DNA of 40,423 nucleotides from Nonomuraea cypriaca (GTDB lineage: Bacteria > Actinomycetota > Actinomycetes > Streptosporangiales > Streptosporangiaceae): assembly GCF_015645445.1 (NCBI RefSeq), contig NZ_JADOGI010000088.1:1-40423 (forward strand), written 5' to 3'. How positions within the stretch are numbered: position 1 is the first letter of the stretch; each line of letters opens with the position of its first letter. The translations under genes were made by a program, and so were the position numbers. Below the pieces are notes generated by a model. It was not told where the DNA came from, did not search any database, and saw nothing but the letters and a program-made list of their open reading frames with translations. Shown here piece by piece: positions 15,605 through 23,869 of the stretch.

Positions 15605-16612
15605 CTGACCCGGAGACGGCCCGCAGGGGACCAGCCCGCGTGGCGGTACCAGGTGCCCCAGAACGTGCCGGACGGCGACAGGTTCGCGCAGTTGACATCC
15701 TCCCCACAGATGAATCCGGGGGATTCCCACCCTCACGGGTCGGATCTTCCTGATTCACCGGCGACAGCCCACGCACGCCCGAAGGTGTGCGACCGGTCTT
15801 ACGTGGCCTCCACAGGCTTCACATCCCGCCAGCCCGGCGGTAGGCCCGGACCGGCCGGCTTGGTTATCGCCACCCGGTCCGAACACACGAACCATACCAA
15901 GAGAAGGGGCACCCACATGCGAAAACCACGCAGTTACCGCACCGCCCCAGGCCTTGGCGGCCCTCCCACGCTCCCCGTTCCTCCCCAGGGCTGAAGCTCG
16001 GGGTCTCCCAGGGAGGTCCTGATGAAGTCGATGACCCGGGTGGCGGCGGCGACGTGCTCGGGCCGCCCCCTCCGCAGCCCGTGCTCCAGCAGCGGCGCGT
16101 ACGCGTGCCGGTCGGCGGGCAGCGCGCAGGTCGCCCCACACCATGACGGCGGGCGTGGCGGCCCGGTCCGCTCGGAAGCCCCAGCGGGCCGACACCATCT
16201 CGTCCGGGCGGTCGGCGCCGGTCTCGAAGCGCGGGAACACCCGTTCGCAGGCCGCGGGCCGGTTCTCGCCGTAGAAGAGGCCGGGGATCAGCCACCACGG
16301 CTCGGCCGCGGGCACCGACCTGCTGACGCGAACGGTGCCGGGCGCGGGCTCGGCGCCGTCGTACCGGATGCGCAGGCGCAGCTCGCGCCGGCCCGTCGGC
16401 AGCCGCTCACCCCACTCCGCGTCCACCGTCAACGGCCCCGGCACCTCGACGACCACCTCACCCCCATCGGGATCGCCGATCGCCTCGGCGACCACCTCGT
16501 CCCAGCCGACGATCGCCTCGCCTCCACCGTGATCGCCGATCCCCTCGACGACCACCTCGTCCCCGTCGCGGCCGGCGAGCGCCTCGCCTCCACCGGGGTC
16601 GGCGATCACCAC
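15605..16612 (-). pseudogene. Broken gene of the glycan operon, split by an IS605-like remnant and frameshifted
   Basis: Starts at GTG 16612 (or 16609), overlapping the GH38 stop, so it was the next gene of that operon. The N-terminal about 60 residues are a degenerate repeat rich in GDPGGGE and DEVVVE. A conserved-looking segment follows (AEPWWLIPGLFYGENRPA, VFPRFETGADRPDEMVSA). At 16134-16137 one extra base in a C4 run (G4 on the coding strand) shifts the frame; removing it reads on into ADRHAYAPLLEHGLRRG and ATRVIDFIRTSLG. At about 16010 the IS remnant begins. Beyond it, at 15605-15690, the same strand reads NLSPSGTFWGTWYRHAGWSP, probably the gene's distal part, itself truncated. The family was not recognised; a glycoside-processing role is inferred from operon context only. 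Confidence 0.7.
15692..16010 (-). mobile_element. IS200/IS605-type remnant without transposase (TnpB right end / omega-RNA-like)
   Basis: Read on the minus strand, the element ends at 15692 in a hairpin followed by TGGGGAGGATGTCAA, the typical right end of actinobacterial TnpB elements; the stem is GAATCC-GGG-GGATTC at 15712-15726. A second related end, GAGCTTCAGCCCTGGGGAGG, lies at 15979-15998. Between them is tnpB-tail-like DNA with no intact gene; tnpA and nearly all of tnpB are gone. In intact elements this 3' region is transcribed as the guide-scaffold omega RNA. It interrupts the downstream gene of the GH38 operon. Boundaries are approximate. Confidence 0.65.
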
Positions 16613-19203
16613 GCTTCCACCGAGAACGCTCCCTTGCGGGTGCCCAGCTCGACAAGGTCGGTCTCCAGCGCGGAGAGCGGGTCGTCGAGCGGGATGCGGA
16701 ACGTCCGGATCTGGCTCGGCCCGAAGTCCGCCGTCAGCCTGACCCCGGCCAGCGGGATGTCCAGGGTGGCGGCGGTCGCCGCCCGGCCCGTGCTCTCGAC
16801 GGCGCGGACCACGAGGTCGCGCGGCGCGTCCTCGTGCAGCTTGACCGCCGTCACCATGACCTGCCCGCCGCCGTCGTCCAGGTAGCCGCCCGCCGGAGGC
16901 AGCGTGCCGTCGTGAAAGCTCTCCAGCATCGCGCGCACCGGCGAGCCGAGCACCGCTGCCCGCCGCGCGAGCCCGGCGGCCCGCCAGTCACCGGCGTGCG
17001 GCACCAGCAGGTACGTGAACCGCTGCACGCCCTGGTCCTGGTAGGAGTAGTAGCCGTCGGGGTCCAGCAGCCGTGGATCGTGCCAGGCGTAGACGGGGCT
17101 GCGCACGGCGGTGATCCCGATGCTGGGGCTGCGGCCGGGAGCCCGCGGGGCGACGTCGTAACCGTGCTTGGCGTTGTTGACGACGGCCAGGCCCGCCGGG
17201 CGGCCGCCCTCCGTGCCCGACAGATCCACCCACGACTGCGCCGGCTCCTCGGCCCCGTCGATCGGCCGCTCCAGATGCCCGAACGGGATCTCGTACGTGG
17301 CCGCCGGGCTCTCCACCGCGACGGGGAAGCGCAGCTTCATCAGGTGGGCCCGCTCCCGCCAGTCGAGCGTGACCCGCACCTCCACCGCGTCGTCGTCGCC
17401 GGCGCCCAGGATGAACTCCTCGGCCATCGTCGAGCGGCCCCACTCGCGCTCCACGCGGATGCGGGCGCGCAGCGGACCGTTCTCGCGCAGGACGACGGCG
17501 GTCGTCGTCATCGCCTGGCCCGGCCAGTCGTAGGACACCACGCGGTGTCCCCAGGTGTCGGTCGGGTCCTCGCAGATCTGCGTGTGCTCGCCCGTCGCGC
17601 CGGCCACCAGGTCGACGCCGGTGCGCTTGTCGAGCAGGCTCTTCAGCCAGCCGGTGGCGGGGTCGAGCTCCAGGCGGAGCACGTCGTTCTCGATGTGGTG
17701 GGCGGAGGCGGACAGCCCGCTCTCGCGCGGCGCCGGCCGGCCGGGGCGCAGCCGGTAGAGGCGGTAGCCCAGCGGGGGCAGCTCCGCCTGGAACACGGTC
17801 GCGCCGCGGCCCTTGTCGTCCGTGGTGGCGACCGACTGGGTCGGCTGGGACGGCACGTCGCCGCCGCCGGCGTCCACGACGTGCACGCCGGCGGGCGCGA
17901 GGCCGTACTGCATCTCGACCCGGGTCGTGACGGGCCAGGGGTGCGGGTTGAAGACGATGACCGGCTGCGAGCCGGTCTCCTCGGGCACGCGGACGTCGCG
18001 GGCGATCACGTTGTGCGCCCTGGTGATGATCCGCTTGGAGATCGCCACGGCCTCGCCGAGCTGGTCGCGGGCGTCGTCGTAGGCGGGCTCGATGGCCGAG
18101 CCCGGCAGCACGTCGTGGAACTGGTTGAACAGCACCTGCTTCCACGCCCGTTCCAGGTCGGCACGGACGTCGTGGCCGGCGACGGCGGCCCACCGCTCGG
18201 CCGACAGCACCGCCGCCTGCGCCCGGCGCTGCCACGCCTTGATCCCGGAGTGCGAGGAGTAGCAGCCGGCCGCGTGGTGCTGCAGGTCGTCGCGCCACAC
18301 CGGCAGGTCGGCCAGGCCCTGCTCGCCGAGGCGCTTGGCCATCTCGTCGAAGTAGCGGCGCGGTGAGGACATGGTCAGCTCACCGAACGTGCCCATCCTG
18401 TCGTAGCGGTGGATGGACTCGATGTTCGCCTTGGTGGGGCCGCCGCCGTGGTTGCCGACGCCGTAGAAGATCATCAGGTCGCCGAGCGAGCGGTCGAGCT
18501 GGCCGAGCGCCTTCTCGGTCTGGCCCGCGACCTCGCCGGGCGGGCTGCAGTACTCGAACGGGATCCGGTACGCGAGCACCCGGCTCCCGTCCGGGCCCTC
18601 CCACCAGAACATCGTGCCCGGCAGTTCGCTCTCGTGCGGTCCGGGACGCAGGAAGCAGTAGGAGTCCATGCCCTGGCCGCGCAGGATCGCGGGCAGCATG
18701 GCGTTGTGGCCGAACGGGTCGACGTTCATGCCGACCGAGGCCGTGACGCCGAACTTCTCCTTCAGGTAGCGCTGGCCGTAGAGGCCCTGCCGGACGAACG
18801 ACTCACCGGCGGGCATGTTGCAGTCCGGCTCCACCCACCAGCCGCCTGCCATGACCCAGCGCCCCTCGGCGACCTTCTCCCTGATCCTGGCGAACAGCTC
18901 GGGGTCGGACTCCTCGACCCAGGAGAGCAGCACGACCTGGTCGCAGGTGAAGACGAAGTCGGGGTATTCGTCCATGCGGTGGATCGCGGACCAGAACGTC
19001 GCCCGCGCCTCCTGGTAGCCCTCCTGCCAGGGCCACAGCCACACCGGGTCGAGGTGCGCGTTGCCGATCATGTGCAGGGTACGGCCGGGGGTGGCCACCG
19101 GTCGCGGGGCCCTGGGCAACTCGGGCGGCTGGGCGCCGGAGGGGGCGTTGGCCATGGGGGCGGCCATGTCGGCCGCCATGGGTGTGGCGCGCCTGGGGGT
19201 CAT
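16606..19203 (-). CDS. Glycoside hydrolase family 38 alpha-mannosidase
   Basis: 865 residues from ATG 19203. The catalytic TIM-like domain has the zinc motif GNAHLDPVWLWPW (H50, D52), GGWWVEPDCN (120-129), whose D127 aligns with the GH38 nucleophile, and NVDPFGHN (160-167). A central helical domain (about 300-400, SSHSGIKAWQRRAQ) and the C-terminal beta-rich domains (about 480-865) follow. No signal peptide, so it would trim imported mannosides in the cytoplasm. ATG 19203 overlaps the SIS gene stop (ATGA); an in-frame ATG at 19215 is an alternative. It is the third gene of a ROK-SIS-GH38 operon, consistent with breakdown of a mannose-containing glycan. It appears intact, unlike the gene after it. 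Confidence 0.95.
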   Translation of the reverse strand: MTPRRATPMAADMAAPMANAPSGAQPPELPRAPRPVATPGRTLHMIGNAHLDPVWLWPWQEGYQEARATFWSAIHRMDEYPDFVFTCDQVVLLSWVEESDPELFARIREKVAEGRWVMAGGWWVEPDCNMPAGESFVRQGLYGQRYLKEKFGVTASVGMNVDPFGHNAMLPAILRGQGMDSYCFLRPGPHESELPGTMFWWEGPDGSRVLAYRIPFEYCSPPGEVAGQTEKALGQLDRSLGDLMIFYGVGNHGGGPTKANIESIHRYDRMGTFGELTMSSPRRYFDEMAKRLGEQGLADLPVWRDDLQHHAAGCYSSHSGIKAWQRRAQAAVLSAERWAAVAGHDVRADLERAWKQVLFNQFHDVLPGSAIEPAYDDARDQLGEAVAISKRIITRAHNVIARDVRVPEETGSQPVIVFNPHPWPVTTRVEMQYGLAPAGVHVVDAGGGDVPSQPTQSVATTDDKGRGATVFQAELPPLGYRLYRLRPGRPAPRESGLSASAHHIENDVLRLELDPATGWLKSLLDKRTGVDLVAGATGEHTQICEDPTDTWGHRVVSYDWPGQAMTTTAVVLRENGPLRARIRVEREWGRSTMAEEFILGAGDDDAVEVRVTLDWRERAHLMKLRFPVAVESPAATYEIPFGHLERPIDGAEEPAQSWVDLSGTEGGRPAGLAVVNNAKHGYDVAPRAPGRSPSIGITAVRSPVYAWHDPRLLDPDGYYSYQDQGVQRFTYLLVPHAGDWRAAGLARRAAVLGSPVRAMLESFHDGTLPPAGGYLDDGGGQVMVTAVKLHEDAPRDLVVRAVESTGRAATAATLDIPLAGVRLTADFGPSQIRTFRIPLDDPLSALETDLVELGTRKGAFSVEAW

Positions 19204-19838
19204 GCCGCCGCCCATGCGTCGACCTTTTCGCTGATCATGTGCAGCATCAGTGTGTGGATCTCCTGGATGCGCGGCGTCTCCGACGAGGGGGCGAGGAGGA
19301 CGTGGTCGGCGTGCTTCGCGGCGGCCCCGCCGTCGCCGCCGCCGAACAGTACCGTGACCGCGCCCCTGCTCCGCGCGGTCTCCAGCGCGGTCACGACGTT
19401 CGGGGAGTCCCCGCTGGTGGTGAACGCGGCCACGACGTCGCCTGGCCGGGCCAGGGCCTGGACCTGTCTGGCGAAGACGTCCTCGTAGGAGTAGTCGTTG
19501 GCGATGCAGGTCATGACCGTGGCGTCGGTCGTGAGCGTCACCGTGGGGAGCGGGCGGCGGTCGCGCTTGTAGTGGCCGATCAGCTCGCCGGTGAGGTGCT
19601 GGGCGTCGGCGGCGCTGCCGCCGTTGCCCAGCGTGTAGACGGTGCCGCCGCCCGAGAAGGTCGCGATGAGCAGGTCCGCGGCGGCCTCCACGGACGGGAG
19701 CAGCGCCGCCATGCCGCGTGCGGCGGCGAGGTGGCCTTCGACGTGGTCGGCGAGCACCGGCGGCAGCTCCGCGACGGTCTGGGACGTTTCATGAAACGTG
19801 TGGGACGCCGGGGCGGGCATCGGGGGAAGGTCAGGCAT
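19200..19838 (-). CDS. SIS-domain sugar isomerase / phosphoheptose isomerase-like protein
   Basis: 212 residues. A GmhA-like SIS domain occupies most of the protein: GTVYTLGNGGSAADAQHLTGEL (sugar-phosphate loop), AFTTSGDSPNVVTALETAR (second loop) and VLFGGGDGGAAAKHADHVLL. Such domains bind and isomerise phosphosugars. ATG 19838 is chosen because AGGAAAG lies about 8 nt upstream and it overlaps the ROK stop by 8 bp; the frame is open to 19910 without a better start. The ribosome site itself is duplicated in a 12-bp tandem repeat. In this operon it probably handles a phosphosugar made by the ROK kinase; exact substrate unknown. Confidence 0.9.
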   Translation of the reverse strand: MPDLPPMPAPASHTFHETSQTVAELPPVLADHVEGHLAAARGMAALLPSVEAAADLLIATFSGGGTVYTLGNGGSAADAQHLTGELIGHYKRDRRPLPTVTLTTDATVMTCIANDYSYEDVFARQVQALARPGDVVAAFTTSGDSPNVVTALETARSRGAVTVLFGGGDGGAAAKHADHVLLAPSSETPRIQEIHTLMLHMISEKVDAWAAA

Positions 19839-20814
19839 GTGGGGTCTTTCCTGGGGTCTTTCCTGAGAGTAGGTCGTGTGCGACGGCACCCGCGCCCACC
19901 ACGCACACACCCGCGCCGAGCTCCGCGAGCACGATGCGCGCGGTGCGGGCGGCGGGCGGCATGGCGTCCCTGGCGACGGCGACGGCGACGGGGTCGAGGA
20001 GCAGGGCGCCGGAACGGGTGACGCCGCCGCCCAGGACCACCAGCTCCGGCTCGAACACGTTCACCAGGTCGGTGATCGCCGTGCCCAGCGCCCAGGTGGT
20101 CTCGTCCCAGATCTCGCGGGCCAGCCCGTCACCGGACTCGACGGCGCGCGAGACGTCCTCGGCCGTCGGGTTCCCGACGGCGGCCAGGGACGACGGGCGG
20201 CCGGTGGCGAGGGCCTCGCGGGCGCGCTCGGCGATGGCGGTGCCCGACGCGTACGCCTCCAGGCAGCCGTGGCGGCCGCAGGTGCACCGGCGGCCGCCGG
20301 GCCGCACCATGACGTGGCCCAGCTCGCCGCCGTTGCCCGCGGCGCCGCGGTGCAGCCGGCCGCCGATGACCGAGCCGCCGCCGACGCCGGTCGAGACGGT
20401 GAGGTAGAGCATCGTGCGGGTCCCTCGGCCCGCGCCGTACCTGAACTCGCCGAGGGCGGCGGCGGTGGCGTCGTTCTCCAGCGCCGAGGGTACGCCGAAC
20501 GCCTCGGCGGCCAGCGCGCCCACCGGGACGTCGATCCAGCCCGGCAGGTGCGGCGGGCACCCCAGCACGCCGGTCGCGGTGTCCAGCGGCCCTCCGCAGG
20601 AGATGCCGACGGCGGCCACCTCGGGCTCCCCCGCGTCGGCGACGGCCTTCCTGCCCAGGTCGAACAGCCTGGCCAGGACCTGCCGCGGTCCCTCCTCCCT
20701 GCGGGTGGGGGTGACCTGCCAGCCGTGGATCCGGCCATCGCCGGTGACCACGCCTGCGGCGAGCTTGGTGCCGCCGATGTCCAGCGACAGAACGGGGGGA
20801 AGATCTTGCTCCAT
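19831..20814 (-). CDS. ROK-family sugar kinase
   Basis: 327 residues. LSLDIGGTKLAAG (N-terminal phosphate-binding motif), the acidic active-site region ALENDATAAALGE, the ROK signature GNGGELGHVMVRPGGRRC and the zinc site CTCGRHGCLEAYASG all match sugar kinases. There is no N-terminal HTH, so it is an enzyme, not a ROK repressor. It would phosphorylate a hexose such as mannose, glucose or an amino sugar. ATG 20814 has GGAGG 4-5 nt upstream. ATG 20856, further upstream, would overlap the promoter and operator palindrome and has no ribosome site. First gene of the ROK-SIS-GH38 operon; its C-terminus contains a tandem GKTP-KTP duplication. Confidence 0.93.
   Translation of the reverse strand: MEQDLPPVLSLDIGGTKLAAGVVTGDGRIHGWQVTPTRREEGPRQVLARLFDLGRKAVADAGEPEVAAVGISCGGPLDTATGVLGCPPHLPGWIDVPVGALAAEAFGVPSALENDATAAALGEFRYGAGRGTRTMLYLTVSTGVGGGSVIGGRLHRGAAGNGGELGHVMVRPGGRRCTCGRHGCLEAYASGTAIAERAREALATGRPSSLAAVGNPTAEDVSRAVESGDGLAREIWDETTWALGTAITDLVNVFEPELVVLGGGVTRSGALLLDPVAVAVARDAMPPAARTARIVLAELGAGVCVVGAGAVAHDLLSGKTPGKTPHA
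19841..19864 (-). repeat. 12-bp tandem duplication containing a ribosome binding site
   Basis: On the coding strand AGGAAAGACCCC occurs twice, exactly. The copies code for the KTPGKTP end of the ROK kinase and carry the AGGAAAG ribosome site of the SIS gene; the copy nearest the start is spaced about right. Confidence 0.85.
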
Positions 20815-20826
20815 TGGGCCTCCGAC

Positions 20827-20891
20827 GGGGAACGACCGATGTGACATCGTTCCCACACGGAATCCTAGGGTGACCTTTCCCCACGGGTCAA
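20827..20891 (-). promoter_or_regulatory. Promoter and LacI-type operator of the ROK-SIS-GH38 operon
   Basis: On the minus strand TTGACC (20891-20886), an 18-bp spacer and TAGGAT (20867-20862) form a promoter. From about the predicted start site onward lies a large inverted structure: GGGAACGA (20828-20835) and TCGTTCCC (20847-20854), with the palindrome CGATGT-G-ACATCG (20837-20849) inside. The half TGGGAACGAT recurs at the metallo-beta-lactamase promoter. The adjacent LacI protein is the likely repressor. Confidence 0.55.
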
Positions 20892-20911
20892 CGCACGCGA
20901 TGGGGGGAATG

Positions 20912-21952
20912 TCAGATCGACGGGGGTGGGGCGGTGGACTCCCGGGTGACGAGGCGCACGTTGAGCACCGTGGTGACGGAGTCGGTGTCGGGCTGCTCGA
21001 TGCGCTCGTCCAGCCTGCGTACGGCGGTCGCGCCCAGGCTGAAGGTGTCCTGCGAGACCGCGCTGACCGTGGGCGAGACCATGCTCATCCAGGGCGCGTC
21101 GTCGAAGGCGACGAGGCTGATCTCGCCCGGCACCCGCAGTCCCAGCTCGCCGATCGCCCGCCAGACGCCTTCGGCCAGCACGTTGTTGGCGGCGAAGACG
21201 GCGGTGGGCCGGTTGGGACCGCGCAACATGTCGACGGCCCGGCGCCGGGAGTCCGTGACGTCCCAGCCCGATGAGACCACGAGATCGGGGTCCACCTTGA
21301 CGCCGCCCGCGCCGAGCGCTTCGAGATAGCCCTGGTAGCGCTCGTAACCGGTGGTCCAGTCGGTCTCGTCGATGAACAGCGCGATCCTGCGGTGGCCCAG
21401 TCCGACGAGGTGGGCGGTGGCCGTACGGGCGCCGACGCGGTTGCCCACCACGACGCCGTCGGTCGAGCCGGCCGCGAACTGCCGGTCCACCTCGACGACC
21501 GGGATGCCGTGCGAGCCCAGGTAGGTGCACACCGCCGAGGAGTTGGGCGTCACGATCACGCCGGCCACCCTGAGCGCGACGAGCGCCTCGGCCGCCTCGC
21601 TCTCCGTCTCCGCCGACAGGCTGGTGTCGGCCAGCACCATCGTGTAGCCGCGCTCGCGGGCCTCGCTGCTGGCCCCGGCCGCCAGCTCCGCGTAGAACGG
21701 GTTGCGCAGGTCGCTCACCAGGACCCCCACGGACCTGCTGACCTGCTGTTTGAGCGTCCGGGCCATCACGTCGGGCACGTAGCCGAGCTCGGCCGCGGCA
21801 CGCAGGACGCGCTCGCGCACGTCGCTGGCCGCGTAGCCCCGGCCGGTCAGGGCCCGCGAGACGGTGGAGCGTGAGACGCCGGCGGCCTCCGCCACGTCCT
21901 TGATCGTGGGCCGCCGGGAACGGCTCAGCGGAGGACGCCGCTCTATGGTCAT
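20912..21952 (-). CDS. LacI-family transcriptional repressor
   Basis: 346 residues. HTH at 15-40 (TIKDVAEAAGVSRSTVSRAL), hinge helix about 55-65 (ARTLKQQVS), then a periplasmic-binding-protein-like sugar sensor domain (VGVLVSDLRNPFYAELAAG; GHRRIALFI; VFAANNVLAEG; VAFDDAPW). ATG 21952 has GGAG 5 nt upstream. It follows the metallo-beta-lactamase gene by 22 bp on the same strand, and the ROK operon promoter starts just after its stop, so it sits in the middle of its likely regulon. Candidate operators share TGGGAACGAT. The inducer is probably a product of the glycan the locus breaks down. Confidence 0.93.
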   Translation of the reverse strand: MTIERRPPLSRSRRPTIKDVAEAAGVSRSTVSRALTGRGYAASDVRERVLRAAAELGYVPDVMARTLKQQVSRSVGVLVSDLRNPFYAELAAGASSEARERGYTMVLADTSLSAETESEAAEALVALRVAGVIVTPNSSAVCTYLGSHGIPVVEVDRQFAAGSTDGVVVGNRVGARTATAHLVGLGHRRIALFIDETDWTTGYERYQGYLEALGAGGVKVDPDLVVSSGWDVTDSRRRAVDMLRGPNRPTAVFAANNVLAEGVWRAIGELGLRVPGEISLVAFDDAPWMSMVSPTVSAVSQDTFSLGATAVRRLDERIEQPDTDSVTTVLNVRLVTRESTAPPPSI

Positions 21953-21974
21953 CCAGTCTCCTTGAGTGAGGAAG

Positions 21975-23837
21975 TCAACGATTCCCTTGCATGACCACGT
22001 CGACCAGTGCCTCGGCGTGCTGCCCGAGCCGCAGGTCGCCGATGGTCAGGTCGACCGCGAGGCGTACGCGGCGGCGCGGCACGACGTCGGCGCAGAAACG
22101 AAGATGTACCTGTTCCATACCCCCTCCAGGGAGCCTTAGCGTCAAAGGCCCCGGCTCGCGCCGCCAGCCGGGCGGCACGACCGGCTCGATCGTGGCCACG
22201 GCCTTGTGCGGCCACGGGTTGCGCACGGTGGCCGTCAGCGTGATCTCGCCGCCCGCGGGGACGCTCGAATAGTAGGGGGTCAGGCGGCACAGCACCCCGT
22301 CCGCGCCGAGATCCGGCCGGTCCAGCGGGAGCAGGTCGTGGTGCAGGGCGACGAGCTCCTCGCCAAGCCGGGTCAGCATGTGCAGGTAGTCGTCGTCCAC
22401 CCAGCGGGGCCGCCAGTGGCCGCTGACCATGACATCGGGCCGCAGGCGCCGGTAGAGCGCGGCGCTCTTCCGGTAGTCCTCGATGCTGAACCGATTCTTG
22501 TACTGAAAATTCAGGATCTCCTGCCTGTCCGTCTTATCTATGGCATCCGCTATGCCCATTCCGTCCTGCTGATCCCCGGTCACCAACACTCGGTACCCGT
22601 CCACCTCGAACTCGTACGCCGCCGCGAACAGCGTGTGCCCCGGCAGGTCGTGGACGGTGATGTCGTACTCGCGCCAGCGCACCGTCTCCCCCAGCCCCAG
22701 CACGCGGTCGGCGGGGATCGGGTCGAACCACTGGCACGGCAGGTCGTGGTGCAGCGGCGTGGCCAGGATCGGCGCGATGTGGGACGGCGCCCAGATCTCG
22801 GTGCCCTCGACGTCGCGCAGCAGCGGCATGCCCGCCACGTGGTCGTCGTGGTAGTGGGTGGGGACGGCGACCTCGACAGCGGTGACGCCGTAGTGCTCGC
22901 GCAGCGCGGGCAGCGAGGCCAGCCAGGGGCGGCGAGCTTCGCGCGCGGTGCTCTTCACCAGGCCGGTGGACATGTCGTAGCCGAAGTCGAAGACCATGGC
23001 CGCGCCTGACTCCGACAGCAGGACGTAACTGTAGGACTGGCTGCTCCGGTTCATGAGCAGGTGGGAGGTCACCTCGACGAACGGGTTGGCCAGCAGGCCG
23101 CGTACGTCCCAGGGGTGGGGGCGGCGGAAGTCGACGTAGCGCTGCATGGTCGCGGACAGCTCGCTCAGCGCGGACGCCGGGTGGAGCATCGGCTCGCCGT
23201 GCGACGGCAGCAGGACGTCGAGCTCCTCCTTCCGGAGCAGCTCACAGCTCAGGACCACCATGGCCGGGCCCTCGTTCTCCGTGTACGACCACTGCGTGGC
23301 GGCCAGCGACCACACCTTGCCCGGCGCGTAGATGAGGTCACCGGTGAACGCCACCTCGCCCACCAGGTACGTGACGGAGCCCGGCGTGTGCCCGGGGGTG
23401 GGCAGCACGCGTACGTCCACGCCGCCGTAGGTGGCCGTCCGGTATTCGGGCACGACGGCGGTCACCCGCACCGGGTCGAGCAGCGAGAACCGGTCGTCGC
23501 GCAGGTCGTAGTCGTTGCTGATCTGGCGTCCCGACCACATGTCGCCGACGTTCTCGAACAGGTCGCGCTCGACCGGGGGGACGTGCACCGCGATGCCGTG
23601 CTCGACGGCGCGCGCCAGTCCCTGGGCCTGGTCGCGGTGGTGGTGTGTCATCAGGACGTCGGTGAGGCGGTCGATGCCGATATCCTCGAGAAGGTCGAGC
23701 ACACGCCCGGAACCGAAGTCGATGGCGATCCCGGTGCGCTCCTCCCCCGCCGACGCGGGAGCCGCGATGACGTAGACGTGACAGGTGTCCGCTATCCGGA
23801 ACACCCCGGGCACAACTTCGGTTACTTCCTTACCCAC
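21975..23837 (-). CDS. Tandem metallo-beta-lactamase-fold hydrolase with C-terminal NEW3-like domain
   Basis: 620 residues with two MBL domains in one chain. Domain 1 (about 5-250) has a metal motif THHHRDQAQG at 64-73, where the usual HxHxDH ends in Q. Domain 2 (about 260-510) has the complete THYHDDHVAG near 325 plus GDQQDG and SGHWRPRW, and is probably the active one. Residues about 530-610 look like an NEW3/Ig-like sandwich seen in glycosidases. No signal peptide. The GTG start at 23837 has no ribosome site but lies 8 nt after a TACAAT -10 element, so the mRNA may be leaderless. First gene of an MBL-lacI unit. The reaction is unknown; glycan context suggests an ester, lactone or lactonase-like substrate, but that is a guess. 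Confidence 0.85.
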   Translation of the reverse strand: MGKEVTEVVPGVFRIADTCHVYVIAAPASAGEERTGIAIDFGSGRVLDLLEDIGIDRLTDVLMTHHHRDQAQGLARAVEHGIAVHVPPVERDLFENVGDMWSGRQISNDYDLRDDRFSLLDPVRVTAVVPEYRTATYGGVDVRVLPTPGHTPGSVTYLVGEVAFTGDLIYAPGKVWSLAATQWSYTENEGPAMVVLSCELLRKEELDVLLPSHGEPMLHPASALSELSATMQRYVDFRRPHPWDVRGLLANPFVEVTSHLLMNRSSQSYSYVLLSESGAAMVFDFGYDMSTGLVKSTAREARRPWLASLPALREHYGVTAVEVAVPTHYHDDHVAGMPLLRDVEGTEIWAPSHIAPILATPLHHDLPCQWFDPIPADRVLGLGETVRWREYDITVHDLPGHTLFAAAYEFEVDGYRVLVTGDQQDGMGIADAIDKTDRQEILNFQYKNRFSIEDYRKSAALYRRLRPDVMVSGHWRPRWVDDDYLHMLTRLGEELVALHHDLLPLDRPDLGADGVLCRLTPYYSSVPAGGEITLTATVRNPWPHKAVATIEPVVPPGWRREPGPLTLRLPGGGMEQVHLRFCADVVPRRRVRLAVDLTIGDLRLGQHAEALVDVVMQGNR

Positions 23838-23845
23838 AAGGCGCG

Positions 23846-23869
23846 ATTGTATCCGGTATCGTTCCCACA
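23846..23869. promoter_or_regulatory. Divergent promoters with shared LacI-type half site
   Basis: Minus strand: TACAAT (23851-23846) lies 8 nt before GTG 23837. Plus strand: TATCGT (23857-23862) lies 7 nt before GTG 23870. Both suggest leaderless transcripts. ATCGTTCCCA (23858-23867) is the same 10-mer found at the ROK promoter, and a further ATCGTTCCC occurs at 23887-23895 inside the GH20 fragment. Confidence 0.45.

Noticed and set aside
15573..15776. Short minus-strand frame over the IS605-like end as a gene
   Set aside because: It is the translated right-end region of the remnant (reading EGGNPPDSSVG), typical of DNA around TnpB ends, with no domain of its own.
20815..20856. Upstream ATG 20856 as start of the ROK kinase
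   Set aside because: It falls on the predicted transcription start and operator, lacks a ribosome site, and the added residues are not conserved-looking. ATG 20814 has GGAGG.
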